From positions 1 through 64,000 of the forward strand of contig NZ_LPNR01000112.1 in NCBI RefSeq assembly GCF_019266065.1: 64,000 nt of DNA, given 5' to 3'. This stretch comes from Nocardia sp. MH4. Its GTDB lineage: Bacteria; Actinomycetota; Actinomycetes; Mycobacteriales; Mycobacteriaceae. A program made the position numbers and the translations under genes. Shown here piece by piece: positions 17,585 through 25,196 of this stretch (position 1 is the stretch's first letter; each line of letters begins with the position of its first letter). The notes under the pieces are model-generated. The model searched no databases. It saw nothing but the letters and a program-made list of their open reading frames with translations, and had not been told where the DNA came from.

Positions 17585-18118
17585 TCAGTGGGTCAGGATG
17601 ACTTTGACCGCCACCACGGTGGTGGCGACGCAGCCCAGCACGACCGCTCCGGTCAGTGCCGATCGGTCGGGGCGCCGGCCTTGCAGCCGCCGGATGACGA
17701 ACACGATGCCCGCGATGCGTACCAGCATCGCGACCTCCGCCAGGATCTGCGCGGTGCGTGGTTGCAGCCACCCGAAGGCCGCGGCCGCGAGAATCGCGCA
17801 CGGCAGCACCGCCGAGGTGAGGATGGGCAGCGAATCGCGCAGGTTCGCCCAGCGTTGCGCGGCGGGCATCGCCATGCCCTGCCGCACCGATTGCCCGACG
17901 CTCTCGGCGAACGAATGCGCGATGAACGTCGACACCGCGGTCCCGAGGACGACCAGGATGCCGACGTCCTCGGTGGACGGCGCGACCGGGATCAAAGCGG
18001 CGAGAATCAGCACGTTGCCGTAGATATAGGCGCTGATGCGACTGGCCGCATTGCGCTGATCGAGGGGGACCCGGGAGAACAGGGGCCTGTGCAACAGCTC
18101 GTGGGTGGTGCCGTCCAT
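17585..18118 (-). CDS. Unidentified integral membrane protein upstream of DHA2 pump
   Basis: A 177-aa protein with four to five hydrophobic segments and a short N-terminal cytosolic stretch (HELLHRPLFSRVPLDQRN). Polar residues in the first helices (AHSFAESVGQSVRQG) suggest a functional polar face, but I recognise no family with certainty. GGTGAGGACAG precedes the ATG. It is the first gene of a two-gene unit with the DHA2 pump, so it may assist export, but that is only a position argument. Confidence 0.65.
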   Translation of the reverse strand: MDGTTHELLHRPLFSRVPLDQRNAASRISAYIYGNVLILAALIPVAPSTEDVGILVVLGTAVSTFIAHSFAESVGQSVRQGMAMPAAQRWANLRDSLPILTSAVLPCAILAAAAFGWLQPRTAQILAEVAMLVRIAGIVFVIRRLQGRRPDRSALTGAVVLGCVATTVVAVKVILTH

Positions 18119-18554
18119 CTGTCCTCACCGTGTTCGTCGGGCGCTACCGGTCTCACGTCGGAAAGGTTTGCTCCCTGTGTACTGTATTCGCGGTTCGCCA
18201 CGGCCGCGAGGAGGTTCGCCCTCCGGCGCCGCCGTGGCGCGGCGTCGGTGCGCGCCGCGCCACGTGCGGCGAATATGTCGACGGCGAGAATTCGTGGCCC
18301 GCCACCCGCGGAAATTGCGGCCCGGCCGGAAATTGATCGGCCGGCGCACCCGGTATGCGCGGAACTCGCTGCCCGCGCCGATTTCGCTCCGTCGACGCCC
18401 TCACCTGCTGAAACGGCGATCGCGTTGTCGGCGAAACGAATGCGCGCGCGGTCCGGCTGGTAATGCTCCAGTGCTTCGAGATCGCCTCGTGATCGGCGGT
18501 CACGAGTTGCTATGGTGGGCAAGCGAATCGTTCATCCGAATGTGAGGAAGCTTG
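18119..18554. other. Divergent intergenic region, no gene seen
   Basis: These 436 bp separate the minus-strand membrane gene from the plus-strand 33-codon ORF. No open frame here shows actinobacterial codon bias or a ribosome site. The minus promoter probably lies near 18170-18200 (AT-rich GAATACAGTACAC on that strand). For the plus side a TGCTATGGT hexamer region at about 18509-18517 is a possible -10. Confidence 0.5.
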
Positions 18555-18656
18555 ATGGGAAGCACTGCTCTCGACGTCATTGCCCTGCTGGTCAACCGTG
18601 CCGCCGGATTCTGGAACTGGATGGCGACCGGCTCGGCGGGATTCCCGCCGCTGTGA
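18555..18656 (+). CDS. Solitary 33-aa hydrophobic peptide ORF
   Basis: ATG 18555 follows GTGAGGAAG at a good distance, and the frame ends at TGA 18654. The peptide starts MGSTALDVIALLVNRAAG and continues FWNWMATGSAGFPPL; it is mostly hydrophobic with two Trp and one Arg, and could lie in or on a membrane. It sits alone between a probable promoter and a very strong hairpin beginning 18 bp after the stop, so it looks like an independent transcription unit. I cannot assign a family; an sRNA is the alternative reading of the same unit. Confidence 0.5.
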   Translation: MGSTALDVIALLVNRAAGFWNWMATGSAGFPPL

Positions 18657-18673
18657 CGGTGTGATCTGTGCGC

Positions 18674-18712
18674 GCGAAACCCCTGAAAGCCCCGGGCCTT
18701 CAGGGGTTTCGC
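18674..18712 (+). terminator. Strong 14-bp stem terminator
   Basis: GCGAAACCCCTGAA (18674-18687) pairs perfectly with TTCAGGGGTTTCGC (18699-18712) around an 11-base GC-rich loop, followed by CGTTTCC. It ends the 33-codon unit and insulates the next gene, whose likely -10 begins 22 bp further on. It is one of the best intrinsic terminators in the window. Confidence 0.85.
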
Positions 18713-18745
18713 CGTTTCCGGCCGGTGCGTTTGTAAGGTGGGCCC

Positions 18746-19315
18746 ATGACGACCGTGGACACCGAGGCCGCGCCGGCGCCCCGGCGCTGGGTGCTGGCGA
18801 TGCGCACATCGATCGTGCTGGCGGCCGGAGCGATCGGCGTCCTCGTCCTGAACGACGCCACCGAGTTCGACCTGTTGGTCACGGTCGGCGGCGGGCTCGC
18901 GCTGCTGGTCGCCGGGGTGCTGTGGATGGTGTGCGCGCCGATCGGGTGCGCGCGCTACCGGCGCTACGGCACGGTGCTGGTCGCGCCGCTGGTGGTGTCG
19001 GTCGGCATCGGCGCCGCCGTGGCCGGGATTCCGGATCGGGTGGCGTGGTGGCTGTCGGAATCGGCGGTGACGGAGGTGGCCCGCGCGGGGTGCGACGAGA
19101 CCCGGGCAGGCTGGATCGGTGTCGTCCGGGTGCACTCGGTCGCCGCGAGCGACGGCGGCTGCCTGTTCCGGATCGGGGAGTCGCTCGGGGGCCTGGCCTA
19201 CTTTCCCGACGGTGCGCGGCCGCCGGTCCACGCCCCCGCCACCTACCAGCCCGTCTACATCCCGTTCGACGGGAACTGGTACCGCTACTCCGTCGACCTG
19301 CACGACGAGCACTGA
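18746..19315 (+). CDS. Unidentified membrane-anchored protein, probably leaderless
   Basis: A 189-aa protein with three hydrophobic segments in the first 100 residues and an extracytoplasmic C-terminal domain of about 90 residues, with two cysteines that could form a disulfide (AGCDETRAGW and GGCLFRIGE). I do not recognise the family. TAAGGT at 18734-18739 lies six bases before the ATG, and no ribosome site is visible, so the mRNA is probably leaderless. It stands between a terminator and the SnoaL-like gene. Confidence 0.65.
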   Translation: MTTVDTEAAPAPRRWVLAMRTSIVLAAGAIGVLVLNDATEFDLLVTVGGGLALLVAGVLWMVCAPIGCARYRRYGTVLVAPLVVSVGIGAAVAGIPDRVAWWLSESAVTEVARAGCDETRAGWIGVVRVHSVAASDGGCLFRIGESLGGLAYFPDGARPPVHAPATYQPVYIPFDGNWYRYSVDLHDEH

Positions 19316-19384
19316 GACGGTCGTCCGGTTCTGTCGGACCCCGGCGTTACCGTTGGCGCACAGCCCATGTCGAGGAGGGTGACG

Positions 19385-19756
19385 ATGACCGACAGTGTCG
19401 ACGGTGTGCGCGAACGAGCGCGGCGTCCGGAGGATCTGAGCCGGCTGGTGGTCGAACGGCTGAATGCCGGTGACGTGGACGGCCTGGTCGAACTGTATGA
19501 ATCCGAGGCGGTGCTCGCCCTGCCGGACGGCGTGGTGGCGACCGGCATCGCCGAGATCAGAGCCGCCTACGCGCGCCTGATCGCGGATCGGCCGGTGTTT
19601 CAGCTCGGCGCGCAGGCGCCCGCATTACGCGCGGGCGATCTCGCGCTCACCTCGTCGCGGCTGCCCGGCGGAACCGGGGCCACGGTCGAGGTCGCACGCA
19701 GGCAGCCGGACGGTAGCTGGCGCTGGATCCTGGACCAGCCGAACGTGCTCGGCTGA
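19385..19756 (+). CDS. SnoaL/NTF2-like domain protein
   Basis: A 123-aa protein with the cone-shaped NTF2-like fold expected from its pattern: an N-terminal helix pair (DLSRLVVERLNAGDVDGLVELYESEAV), a polar strand, then DGSWRWILDQPNVL at the end. Members are either small enzymes (isomerases, cyclases, dehydratases) or binding proteins; this one resembles the DUF4440/SnoaL-like set without a clear catalytic signature. ATG 19385 is chosen over an ATG at 19367 because GAGGAGGGTG lies directly ahead. It precedes the PucR-type regulator. Confidence 0.75.
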   Translation: MTDSVDGVRERARRPEDLSRLVVERLNAGDVDGLVELYESEAVLALPDGVVATGIAEIRAAYARLIADRPVFQLGAQAPALRAGDLALTSSRLPGGTGATVEVARRQPDGSWRWILDQPNVLG

Positions 19757-19764
19757 GCGGTCGG

Positions 19765-19788
19765 CGATGTCCAGAATGTTGGACATCG
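19765..19788 (+). promoter_or_regulatory. Inverted repeat upstream of the PucR-type regulator
   Basis: CGATGTCCA (19765-19773) and TGGACATCG (19780-19788) form a perfect 9-bp inverted repeat with a 6-bp spacer, 64 bp before the regulator start and 8 bp after the SnoaL-like stop. Arm spacing fits a dimeric DNA-binding protein. Autoregulation by the PucR-type protein is the simplest reading but is inferred. Confidence 0.55.
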
Positions 19789-19852
19789 GCGGCACCGCCT
19801 TCTCCGTAGCGTGGTGCTCGGGTCGGGACCAGAACATCGAGGAGGCCTGTAC

Positions 19853-20839
19853 ATGACGAGGTCGAATTCCGTCCTCGCGCGGGCGTCGGGCTCCGACGGC
19901 GAGTGGCGCACGACGATGCCGATCGCCGCGCACGGAGACGACGCGGGCCGGGTGCAACGCCTGGTCGCCGCGTTCACCGAGGCCGAGGACACGGTGGGCG
20001 CCGCCGAGATCGAGGACGTCGTCGCCGCGTGGGTGCGCCAGGGCGTCTCTCTGGAGACGGTGCTGCGCTACGCGGTGCTGCGCGAACACCACAGCGCGGT
20101 GCACGCGATCACGGCGGCCCTGCTCGACGGCAGCGCGACCGCGACCATGGCGCGGCGCTGCGGGGTCGAGATCGCGTCGCACTACTGGGTCCTCGCGCTG
20201 GCCGTTGCCGACCATCCGGAGTCCGCGGGCCGGGTGCGTCCCGACCGCGCGCAGGCCAGGCGCAGGCTCGAACAGATGCGCGCCGAATTGTTCCGCTGGT
20301 CCGACGGCACCGCGCTGTCGCTGCTGACCGGCGACGGCGGCACCGCGCTGATTCCCGGCGATGTCGACGCCGACGAACTCGAGCCGCTCTTCGCCGCGCT
20401 GACCCATGCCGCGGGAGTGCCGATCACCGCGGCGGTCGCGCACTGCCCCAGTGACGCGTTGCCGACCTGGGCGGACCGGACGCACAGTCTGCTCGATATG
20501 GTGCAGCGGCTCGGCGTCGACGGCCGGCTGCACCACTTCGCCGACCTGGCGCTGGAATACCAGCTGACCAGGCCCGGCCCCGGGCGGGATTTCCTTGCGG
20601 CCCTGCTGGATCCGCTCGACGAGCACCCCGAACTGTTCGCCACCCTGCAGTGCCACATCGCGCACGACGTGAACCGGCAGCGCACCGCGCGCGCCCTGCA
20701 CGTGCATCCCAACACCGTCGATTTCCGGCTCGAGCGCATCGCCCGGCTGACCGGCTGCGACGCGACCCGCAGCCACGGGCTGTGGCGCTTGCGGTCGGCG
20801 CTGGTCGCGCGCAGCTACCGCAGTGCGGAACCGGTGTAG
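19853..20839 (+). CDS. PucR/CdaR-type transcriptional regulator
   Basis: A 328-aa regulator with a long helical and GGDEF-like central region and the C-terminal HTH_30 domain of the PucR family (about 280-325: NRQRTARALHVHPNTVDFRL, then RIARLTGCDATRS). Such proteins usually control nearby purine, aromatic or fatty-acid catabolic genes. ATG 19853 is preceded by GAGGAGG; the open frame begins earlier at GTG 19811, but that would overlap the promoter. A perfect inverted repeat lies just upstream. No obvious catabolic target adjoins, so its regulon is unclear. Confidence 0.8.
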   Translation: MTRSNSVLARASGSDGEWRTTMPIAAHGDDAGRVQRLVAAFTEAEDTVGAAEIEDVVAAWVRQGVSLETVLRYAVLREHHSAVHAITAALLDGSATATMARRCGVEIASHYWVLALAVADHPESAGRVRPDRAQARRRLEQMRAELFRWSDGTALSLLTGDGGTALIPGDVDADELEPLFAALTHAAGVPITAAVAHCPSDALPTWADRTHSLLDMVQRLGVDGRLHHFADLALEYQLTRPGPGRDFLAALLDPLDEHPELFATLQCHIAHDVNRQRTARALHVHPNTVDFRLERIARLTGCDATRSHGLWRLRSALVARSYRSAEPV

Positions 20840-20860
20840 CGCACCGGCTTTCGCCGCACG

Positions 20861-21202
20861 TCAGTTCTGGTTCAGACCGGTCGACAGCACGACGACGACC
20901 TTGTCCTGGGTGACCTCGCTGACCCGGACGTCCATGCCGTTGGCCGCCTGCGACTGCCCGACCGGCACCGTCAGCTGCTGACCGCCGATGCTCAGCGTCA
21001 CCATGTCGCCGTTCACGGCGACCAGTTCGGCATCGATCCCGAGCACCGACGCCTTGGCGCTCACGCCGCGTTCGAAGGTCACCGTGCACCCGCCGACATT
21101 GCATTCGGAGGTGGTGCCGGGCCCCGTCATGGTGCAGGCGGTGGCGGCGAAGGGCAACAGGAGGGCGAACGCGCACAGCGTGATCAGCCGACGAACTGGC
21201 AT
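20861..21202 (-). CDS. Small secreted lipoprotein, unknown function
   Basis: A 113-aa protein with a signal peptide (MPVRRLITLCAFALLLPFAA) and lipobox ending at Cys23 (ATAC). The mature part has a short Cys pair (ECNVGGC) and beta-rich sequence. Many small envelope lipoproteins of mycolata look like this, and I do not recognise a family. On the minus strand TACACT lies seven bases before the ATG with no ribosome site, so it may be leaderless. It converges with the PucR-type gene, 21 bp away. Confidence 0.7.
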   Translation of the reverse strand: MPVRRLITLCAFALLLPFAATACTMTGPGTTSECNVGGCTVTFERGVSAKASVLGIDAELVAVNGDMVTLSIGGQQLTVPVGQSQAANGMDVRVSEVTQDKVVVVLSTGLNQN

Positions 21203-21462
21203 GAGGGCCAGTGTAGTGCGCGCCGACAGGCCGCGGTCCACAGCGTGGACTCGGGATCGAAGGTGCAACGGAACGGTCTCGCCGTGTTGCGGGTCGACCT
21301 CGCCGGGTAATACCGTCGCTGACAGGTAACTGGCATCGCAGACGGGTTGCCGATCGTGTCCGGTACGTCGGGGTGAACTGGCCGAATCTGTTGTTCGCGG
21401 ACAGACGTGCCGGTCAACCGGGTAGTCGCTGGGGCGAGCGGCCGAGATCGGGAGGTGGGTCG

Positions 21463-22179
21463 ATGAGCGCGAGCGAGATGACGGTTGCCAGCCGCTGGTG
21501 GTGGCGGCCGGGATGGACACCGGGGCGGTCCTTCTACGACTGGCAGGTCACGCCGACCCAGCCCGTCGCCGACAAGCTGGTGGAGATCTTCGCGCCGACC
21601 CTGACCAGGCTGCCCGGCTTCGAACCCGTCGACGCCGGCCGTCTGCGGATCGGGGTCCAGGGCATCGGCTTCGTCGACGGGGTCAAGGGAGTGCATCTCG
21701 CGGCGCTGGTCGCCGGTTCGCGCGCCGCGCTCGCCGAGCGCGCCCCGTTCCAGCTCACCTTCGGCGCTCCCGTGGTTGCCGCCGACTCGATCCGTCTGCC
21801 GATCGAGCTGCCCGCCGATCTGCTCGAGGTCCGCGAGGACCTCACCCGTGCGCTGACCGAGGTGTGGATCCGGGAGCGGATCCCCGAGTTCGGTGAGCCG
21901 CTGCGGCCCTTCCTCGCCCTGGCGTATGCGACCCGGCCGACCTCGGTCGAGCACATTCGCGCGGTGCTCGCCGAGGACGGTTTCGCCGACTTCGGCCTCG
22001 ACGACACCGTGTCGTCGGTGTCGCTGGTCGAATTGCTGTGTGAGAACCAGCGATACGACTGGGCCGAGGTGAGCAACGCCGACCTGCTGCGGGTGCCCGA
22101 TCCGGTCGTCGAACCCACCGTCTACGACGATCCGCTCTTCGGCGCGTTGCGACGACCGGCGGACCTGCTCAGGGGATGA
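21463..22179 (+). CDS. 2H phosphoesterase-like protein lacking both catalytic histidines
   Basis: A 238-aa protein matching actinobacterial 2'-5' RNA ligase-like (2H) proteins along its length: WWWRPGWTPGRSFYDW at the start, the QGIGFVDGV block, VREDLTRALTEVWI and a final CENQRYDW. Functional relatives have two HxT/S motifs. Here the first, normally LHLTxQGxGF, reads LRIGVQGIGF, and the second, normally PHxSLAY, reads PFLALAY, so both His and both Thr/Ser are gone. Cyclic phosphodiesterase or ligase activity is therefore unlikely; an RNA- or nucleotide-binding role is possible. GGGAGGTGGG precedes ATG 21463. The last 11 bp overlap the ferredoxin gene tail to tail. Confidence 0.75.
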   Translation: MSASEMTVASRWWWRPGWTPGRSFYDWQVTPTQPVADKLVEIFAPTLTRLPGFEPVDAGRLRIGVQGIGFVDGVKGVHLAALVAGSRAALAERAPFQLTFGAPVVAADSIRLPIELPADLLEVREDLTRALTEVWIRERIPEFGEPLRPFLALAYATRPTSVEHIRAVLAEDGFADFGLDDTVSSVSLVELLCENQRYDWAEVSNADLLRVPDPVVEPTVYDDPLFGALRRPADLLRG

Positions 22180-22507
22180 GCCGCGGCGGTGGCGTGCCGT
22201 GCGGCAGGCGCGGGCCCACCGCGACGCGAGCGCCTGCGGTCCGGCCCTTGCCCCAGCCGAGCTTCTCCCGGTACCGGCCGATGTGCTCGGTCGGCAGCGT
22301 CGCCGCACGCGGGAGCGCGGTCGACTCCGGGGACACGTAGAGCGCGTCGGTGGGGCAGTACGCCTCGCACATGAAGCAGGTCTGGCAGTCCGATTGCCTC
22401 GCGATCACCGGGATGCCCTCGGCGGTGCGGTCGAACACGTTGGTGGGGCAGGCGAGCACGCATTTGTCGCAGCCGATGCAATCCTGCGCGCGCAGCAATT
22501 CGATCAC
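22169..22507 (-). CDS. Ferredoxin with two [4Fe-4S] motifs, AprB-like partner
   Basis: A 112-aa protein with two cluster motifs in the first half: CIGCDKCVLACP (about 10-21) and CQTCFMCEAYCP (about 42-53), followed by a 50-residue basic tail. This layout is that of short AprB-like or polyferredoxin subunits. It starts at GTG 22507, overlapping the stop of the FAD protein gene by four bases (22504-22507), so the two are translationally coupled and likely form a complex. It is the last gene of the sulfonate operon and would carry electrons to or from the flavoprotein. Confidence 0.85.
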   Translation of the reverse strand: MIELLRAQDCIGCDKCVLACPTNVFDRTAEGIPVIARQSDCQTCFMCEAYCPTDALYVSPESTALPRAATLPTEHIGRYREKLGWGKGRTAGARVAVGPRLPHGTPPPRLIP

Positions 22508-24093
22508 GACGCCACCGCCAGTCCGGAGTTGCGCGTGTCGGCGGTGCCGGTCCACGGGGCGTCGAGGCCGCCGGAGACCATATGATGGTGCTGCGCCGGA
22601 TCGATGCCGGGATGATCGGCCCGTTTGCTCATGCCCCGGGTTTCGGTGCGTGACAACGTCGATCGGTACATCAGCCTGCCGACCGCGGTGATCGCCGTGG
22701 CCTGGCGTGCCCTGACCCGTTCGTCGCCGGTGGTGCCCGCCAGCCCGTCGGCGGCGGCGGTCCACAACTCGTCGAGGCGGGCGAGCGCGGGCCGCAACCG
22801 GTCGCCGTGGCGCAGGTAGTTCTTCTCGAACGGGATCAGCTCGGCCTTGGCGGCCGCGACCACCTCGTCGGCGGTGAGCGTGCCGGAACCGGTGGGTCGC
22901 AGGCCGACCCGGCCCGCACCCTCGACCTCGCCGCCCACCCGCGCCGTGCGGGCATAGCGCGCGGCGCCCGCCCCCGCCCAGCTGCCCGACGACATCGCCC
23001 AGGCCGCGTTGTGGCTGCCGCCGCCGGTGAAGCCGCCGCAGATCCGCTCCCTGGTCGCGGCGTCGCCGGCGGCGTAGAGACCGGGGATCGTGGTGGCGCA
23101 GTCGTCGTCGACCACGTCGATGCCGCCGGTGCCGCGCACGGTGCCCTCGGCGAGCAGATCGATCTCGAAACGCTGGGTGAACGGGTCGATCCTACGGCGG
23201 TCGAACTGCAGGAAGAAGTTCGGCTGCCCGAGGCGCATCTGTGCCTGCACGGTCGCGTCGGCGCGATCGAGCTGGGCGAACACCCTCTCCTGCAACAGGG
23301 TTCGCGCGATCACGGACCGTCCCTTGGTGGACCCGGCGTCCTCGAGCACCCGGCCGTCCTCGCCGAAGAAGGTGGCGTAGCCGTAGTAGGCGGTCTTGGT
23401 GATGGTCGAGCCCTTGGGCACGATCGCGTAGGCGTTGGAGAACTCCATGCCCGAGAACCGGGCGCCCACCTCGGCCGCCAGCAACGCGCCGTCGCCGGTG
23501 TCGACATTGGTGCCCAGCGCCCCGGACAGGAACGCGCATCCGCCCGAGGCCAGCACCACCGCGCCCGCGGTGATCCGGTAGTCCCGGTCGAGCTGACGCT
23601 GATGACCCGCCGCGCCGCGGACCGCGCCGGTGTCGTCGACGAGCAGTTCCAGGGCGGGGGAGTGGTCGTGGATCCGCACCCCGATGCGCTGTAGCCAGGC
23701 GCGCATCCGGCGCATGTACTCCGGGCCCTGCACGCCGGTGCGCAACTGCTCGCCGGTCGCCGGATCGACGGGGAAGGGGTAGCGGCCCTCGACGGCGAGC
23801 CGGTTCATGTTCGTGTAGGTCTGGTCGAGGACGCGGTCCATCCAGTAGTGGTCGGCGAGGTGCCCGCCCAGCGCCTCCCGGGACGCTTTCGCGCTCGCGC
23901 GGGCCGTGGCCTCGGGCGCGACGTACCAGACGCCGGTGCCCGACGGCGCGGTGGCGCCGCTGGTGCCGCAGTAGCCCTTGTCGACCAGGATCACCTCCGC
24001 GCCCGCCTCCCTGGCGTGGATCGCCGCCCAGGACGCGGCGGGACCGCCGCCGATCACCAGGACATCGGTGCTGGTGTGCCAGGTATCGCTCAT
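22504..24093 (-). CDS. FAD-dependent oxidoreductase, fumarate reductase/AprA-like
   Basis: A 529-aa flavoprotein of the succinate dehydrogenase/fumarate reductase/AprA group. It has the N-terminal FAD motif DVLVIGGGPAASWAAIHARE and VDKGYCGTSGATAPS, the middle VVLASGGCAFLSGALGTN block, and the C-terminal GLYAAGDAATRERICGGFTG FAD contact. It is shorter than adenylylsulfate reductase alpha (usually over 600 aa). Pairing with a two-cluster ferredoxin and location behind tauD suggest a role on sulfite or another product of sulfonate cleavage, but the substrate is not fixed by sequence. A 13-bp hairpin separates it from tauD. Confidence 0.8.
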   Translation of the reverse strand: MSDTWHTSTDVLVIGGGPAASWAAIHAREAGAEVILVDKGYCGTSGATAPSGTGVWYVAPEATARASAKASREALGGHLADHYWMDRVLDQTYTNMNRLAVEGRYPFPVDPATGEQLRTGVQGPEYMRRMRAWLQRIGVRIHDHSPALELLVDDTGAVRGAAGHQRQLDRDYRITAGAVVLASGGCAFLSGALGTNVDTGDGALLAAEVGARFSGMEFSNAYAIVPKGSTITKTAYYGYATFFGEDGRVLEDAGSTKGRSVIARTLLQERVFAQLDRADATVQAQMRLGQPNFFLQFDRRRIDPFTQRFEIDLLAEGTVRGTGGIDVVDDDCATTIPGLYAAGDAATRERICGGFTGGGSHNAAWAMSSGSWAGAGAARYARTARVGGEVEGAGRVGLRPTGSGTLTADEVVAAAKAELIPFEKNYLRHGDRLRPALARLDELWTAAADGLAGTTGDERVRARQATAITAVGRLMYRSTLSRTETRGMSKRADHPGIDPAQHHHMVSGGLDAPWTGTADTRNSGLAVAS

Positions 24094-24116
24094 GGATCGT
24101 TCTCCTGTCGAGAAGA

Positions 24117-24145
24117 CCGGTGCCCGGCCGGGGGCCGGGCACCGG
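24117..24145 (-). terminator. Perfect 13-bp intercistronic hairpin between tauD and the FAD gene
   Basis: CCGGTGCCCGGCC (24117-24129) and GGCCGGGCACCGG (24133-24145) form a perfect 13-bp stem with a three-base loop, eight bases after the tauD stop. There is no T-run. It may act as a partial terminator lowering expression of the last two genes, or as a 3'-end stabiliser after RNA processing. Confidence 0.6.
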
Positions 24146-24153
24146 AGGGGAAA

Positions 24154-25089
24154 TCAGGCGCCGGTGAACTTCTCGCCGGCCACCGAGCGCGAGGCCGTGC
24201 CGTCGACGCCGACCGGGACCTCGCCCTCGAGGGTGGTGCGGTAGAGCACCCGGGTGACGTCGAGATGGTCCAGATCGCTCGGGGCCAGGTGCGCGGTGGC
24301 GCGGTTGTCCCAGAACGCGATGCTGCCCTTCTCCCACCGGAATCGGACGGTGTAGGCGGGGTGGGAGATCTCGTCGAAGAGCAGCTGCAACAGGGAATCG
24401 CTCTGGGGCGGGGTCAGGCCGATGATCCGGGTGGTGAAGCCCGGGTTCACGAACAGCACCCGCTCGCCGGTCACCGGATGTACCCGGACCACGGGGTGCT
24501 CGGTGACCAGCGGCGCGGCCGCGATCTTGCGGGCGTAGTCGCTGTCGGCCTCCCACGGCGGGATCCGGCCGCCGAAGCGGTGCTCGGCGCGCAGGCCGTC
24601 GAGGAAGGTGCGCAGCGACTCCGGCAGCCCGGCGTAGGCGGCGGCCAGGTTGGTCCACTGGGTGTCACCACCGCGTTCGGGGGCGATCTCCGCGCGCAGG
24701 ATCGAGGCCGCGGGCGGGTTGATCAGCGGGGAGACATCGGTATGCCACTGGTTTGTGTAGCTGAACTTCTTGCGGCCGAAGCGCTTCTCGTAGAGGCGGC
24801 TGTCGACGGCCAGGATCTCCGGGTGCTCGGTGGGCGCGTCGTCGTCGTAGGGGTGTGACGGGGTGACGGCGCCGAAGCGGCGGGAGAAGGCGATCTGCTC
24901 GGCGTGACCGATCTGCTGATCGCGGATGAACAGCACCTTGTGCCGGTGCAGGGCGGCGGTGAGCTCGGCGACCTGGTCGTCGGTGAGCTCGGTGCGCAGG
25001 TCGACGCCGGTGACCTCGGCGCCGATGTGCCCGGCGACCGGGGTGATCTCCAGTGCGGTGGCGGTGCGGGGGGTTTCGATGGTGGTCAT
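24154..25089 (-). CDS. tauD: TauD/TfdA-family 2-oxoglutarate/Fe(II) dioxygenase
   Basis: A 311-aa enzyme expected to hydroxylate an organosulfonate such as taurine at the carbon next to sulfur, releasing sulfite and an aldehyde with 2-oxoglutarate and O2. The Fe(II) triad is visible: H116 and D118 in WHTDVSP and H267 in RATAHLAP. Arg280/Arg284 near the end of DLDHLDVTRVLYRT are placed to bind 2-oxoglutarate. Length fits the family. AAGGA precedes ATG 25089, which overlaps the stop of a 36-codon leader ORF (ATGA). Alkylsulfatases and related dioxygenases share these motifs, so the exact substrate is uncertain. Confidence 0.87.
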   Translation of the reverse strand: MTTIETPRTATALEITPVAGHIGAEVTGVDLRTELTDDQVAELTAALHRHKVLFIRDQQIGHAEQIAFSRRFGAVTPSHPYDDDAPTEHPEILAVDSRLYEKRFGRKKFSYTNQWHTDVSPLINPPAASILRAEIAPERGGDTQWTNLAAAYAGLPESLRTFLDGLRAEHRFGGRIPPWEADSDYARKIAAAPLVTEHPVVRVHPVTGERVLFVNPGFTTRIIGLTPPQSDSLLQLLFDEISHPAYTVRFRWEKGSIAFWDNRATAHLAPSDLDHLDVTRVLYRTTLEGEVPVGVDGTASRSVAGEKFTGA

Positions 25090-25196
25090 GTTCTCGGTCC
25101 TTCGGGGATGCCGGGCTGGGGGCAGTGGGCTCGGTGGCCCGGACAGGAACTGCTCACCACCCGCATGAGGTCGATGTCGAGACGTCGGGTGCGCAT
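25086..25196 (-). CDS. Internal Cys-containing leader peptide fused into the operon
   Basis: A 36-codon ORF fills the gap between the LLM monooxygenase and tauD exactly. Its ATG shares one base with the LLM stop (TGATG, 25194-25198) and its TGA overlaps the tauD start (ATGA, 25086-25089). The peptide contains RRLDIDLMRVVSSSC, matching residue for residue in spacing the motif of the leader at 29508-29585 (RR, two residues, I/V-D-L-M-R, five residues, C). Cys codons are 18 and 25. Short peptides of this kind precede sulfur-assimilation genes in actinobacteria. Here it could couple tauD translation to cysteine supply. Confidence 0.7.
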   Translation of the reverse strand: MRTRRLDIDLMRVVSSSCPGHRAHCPQPGIPEGPRT

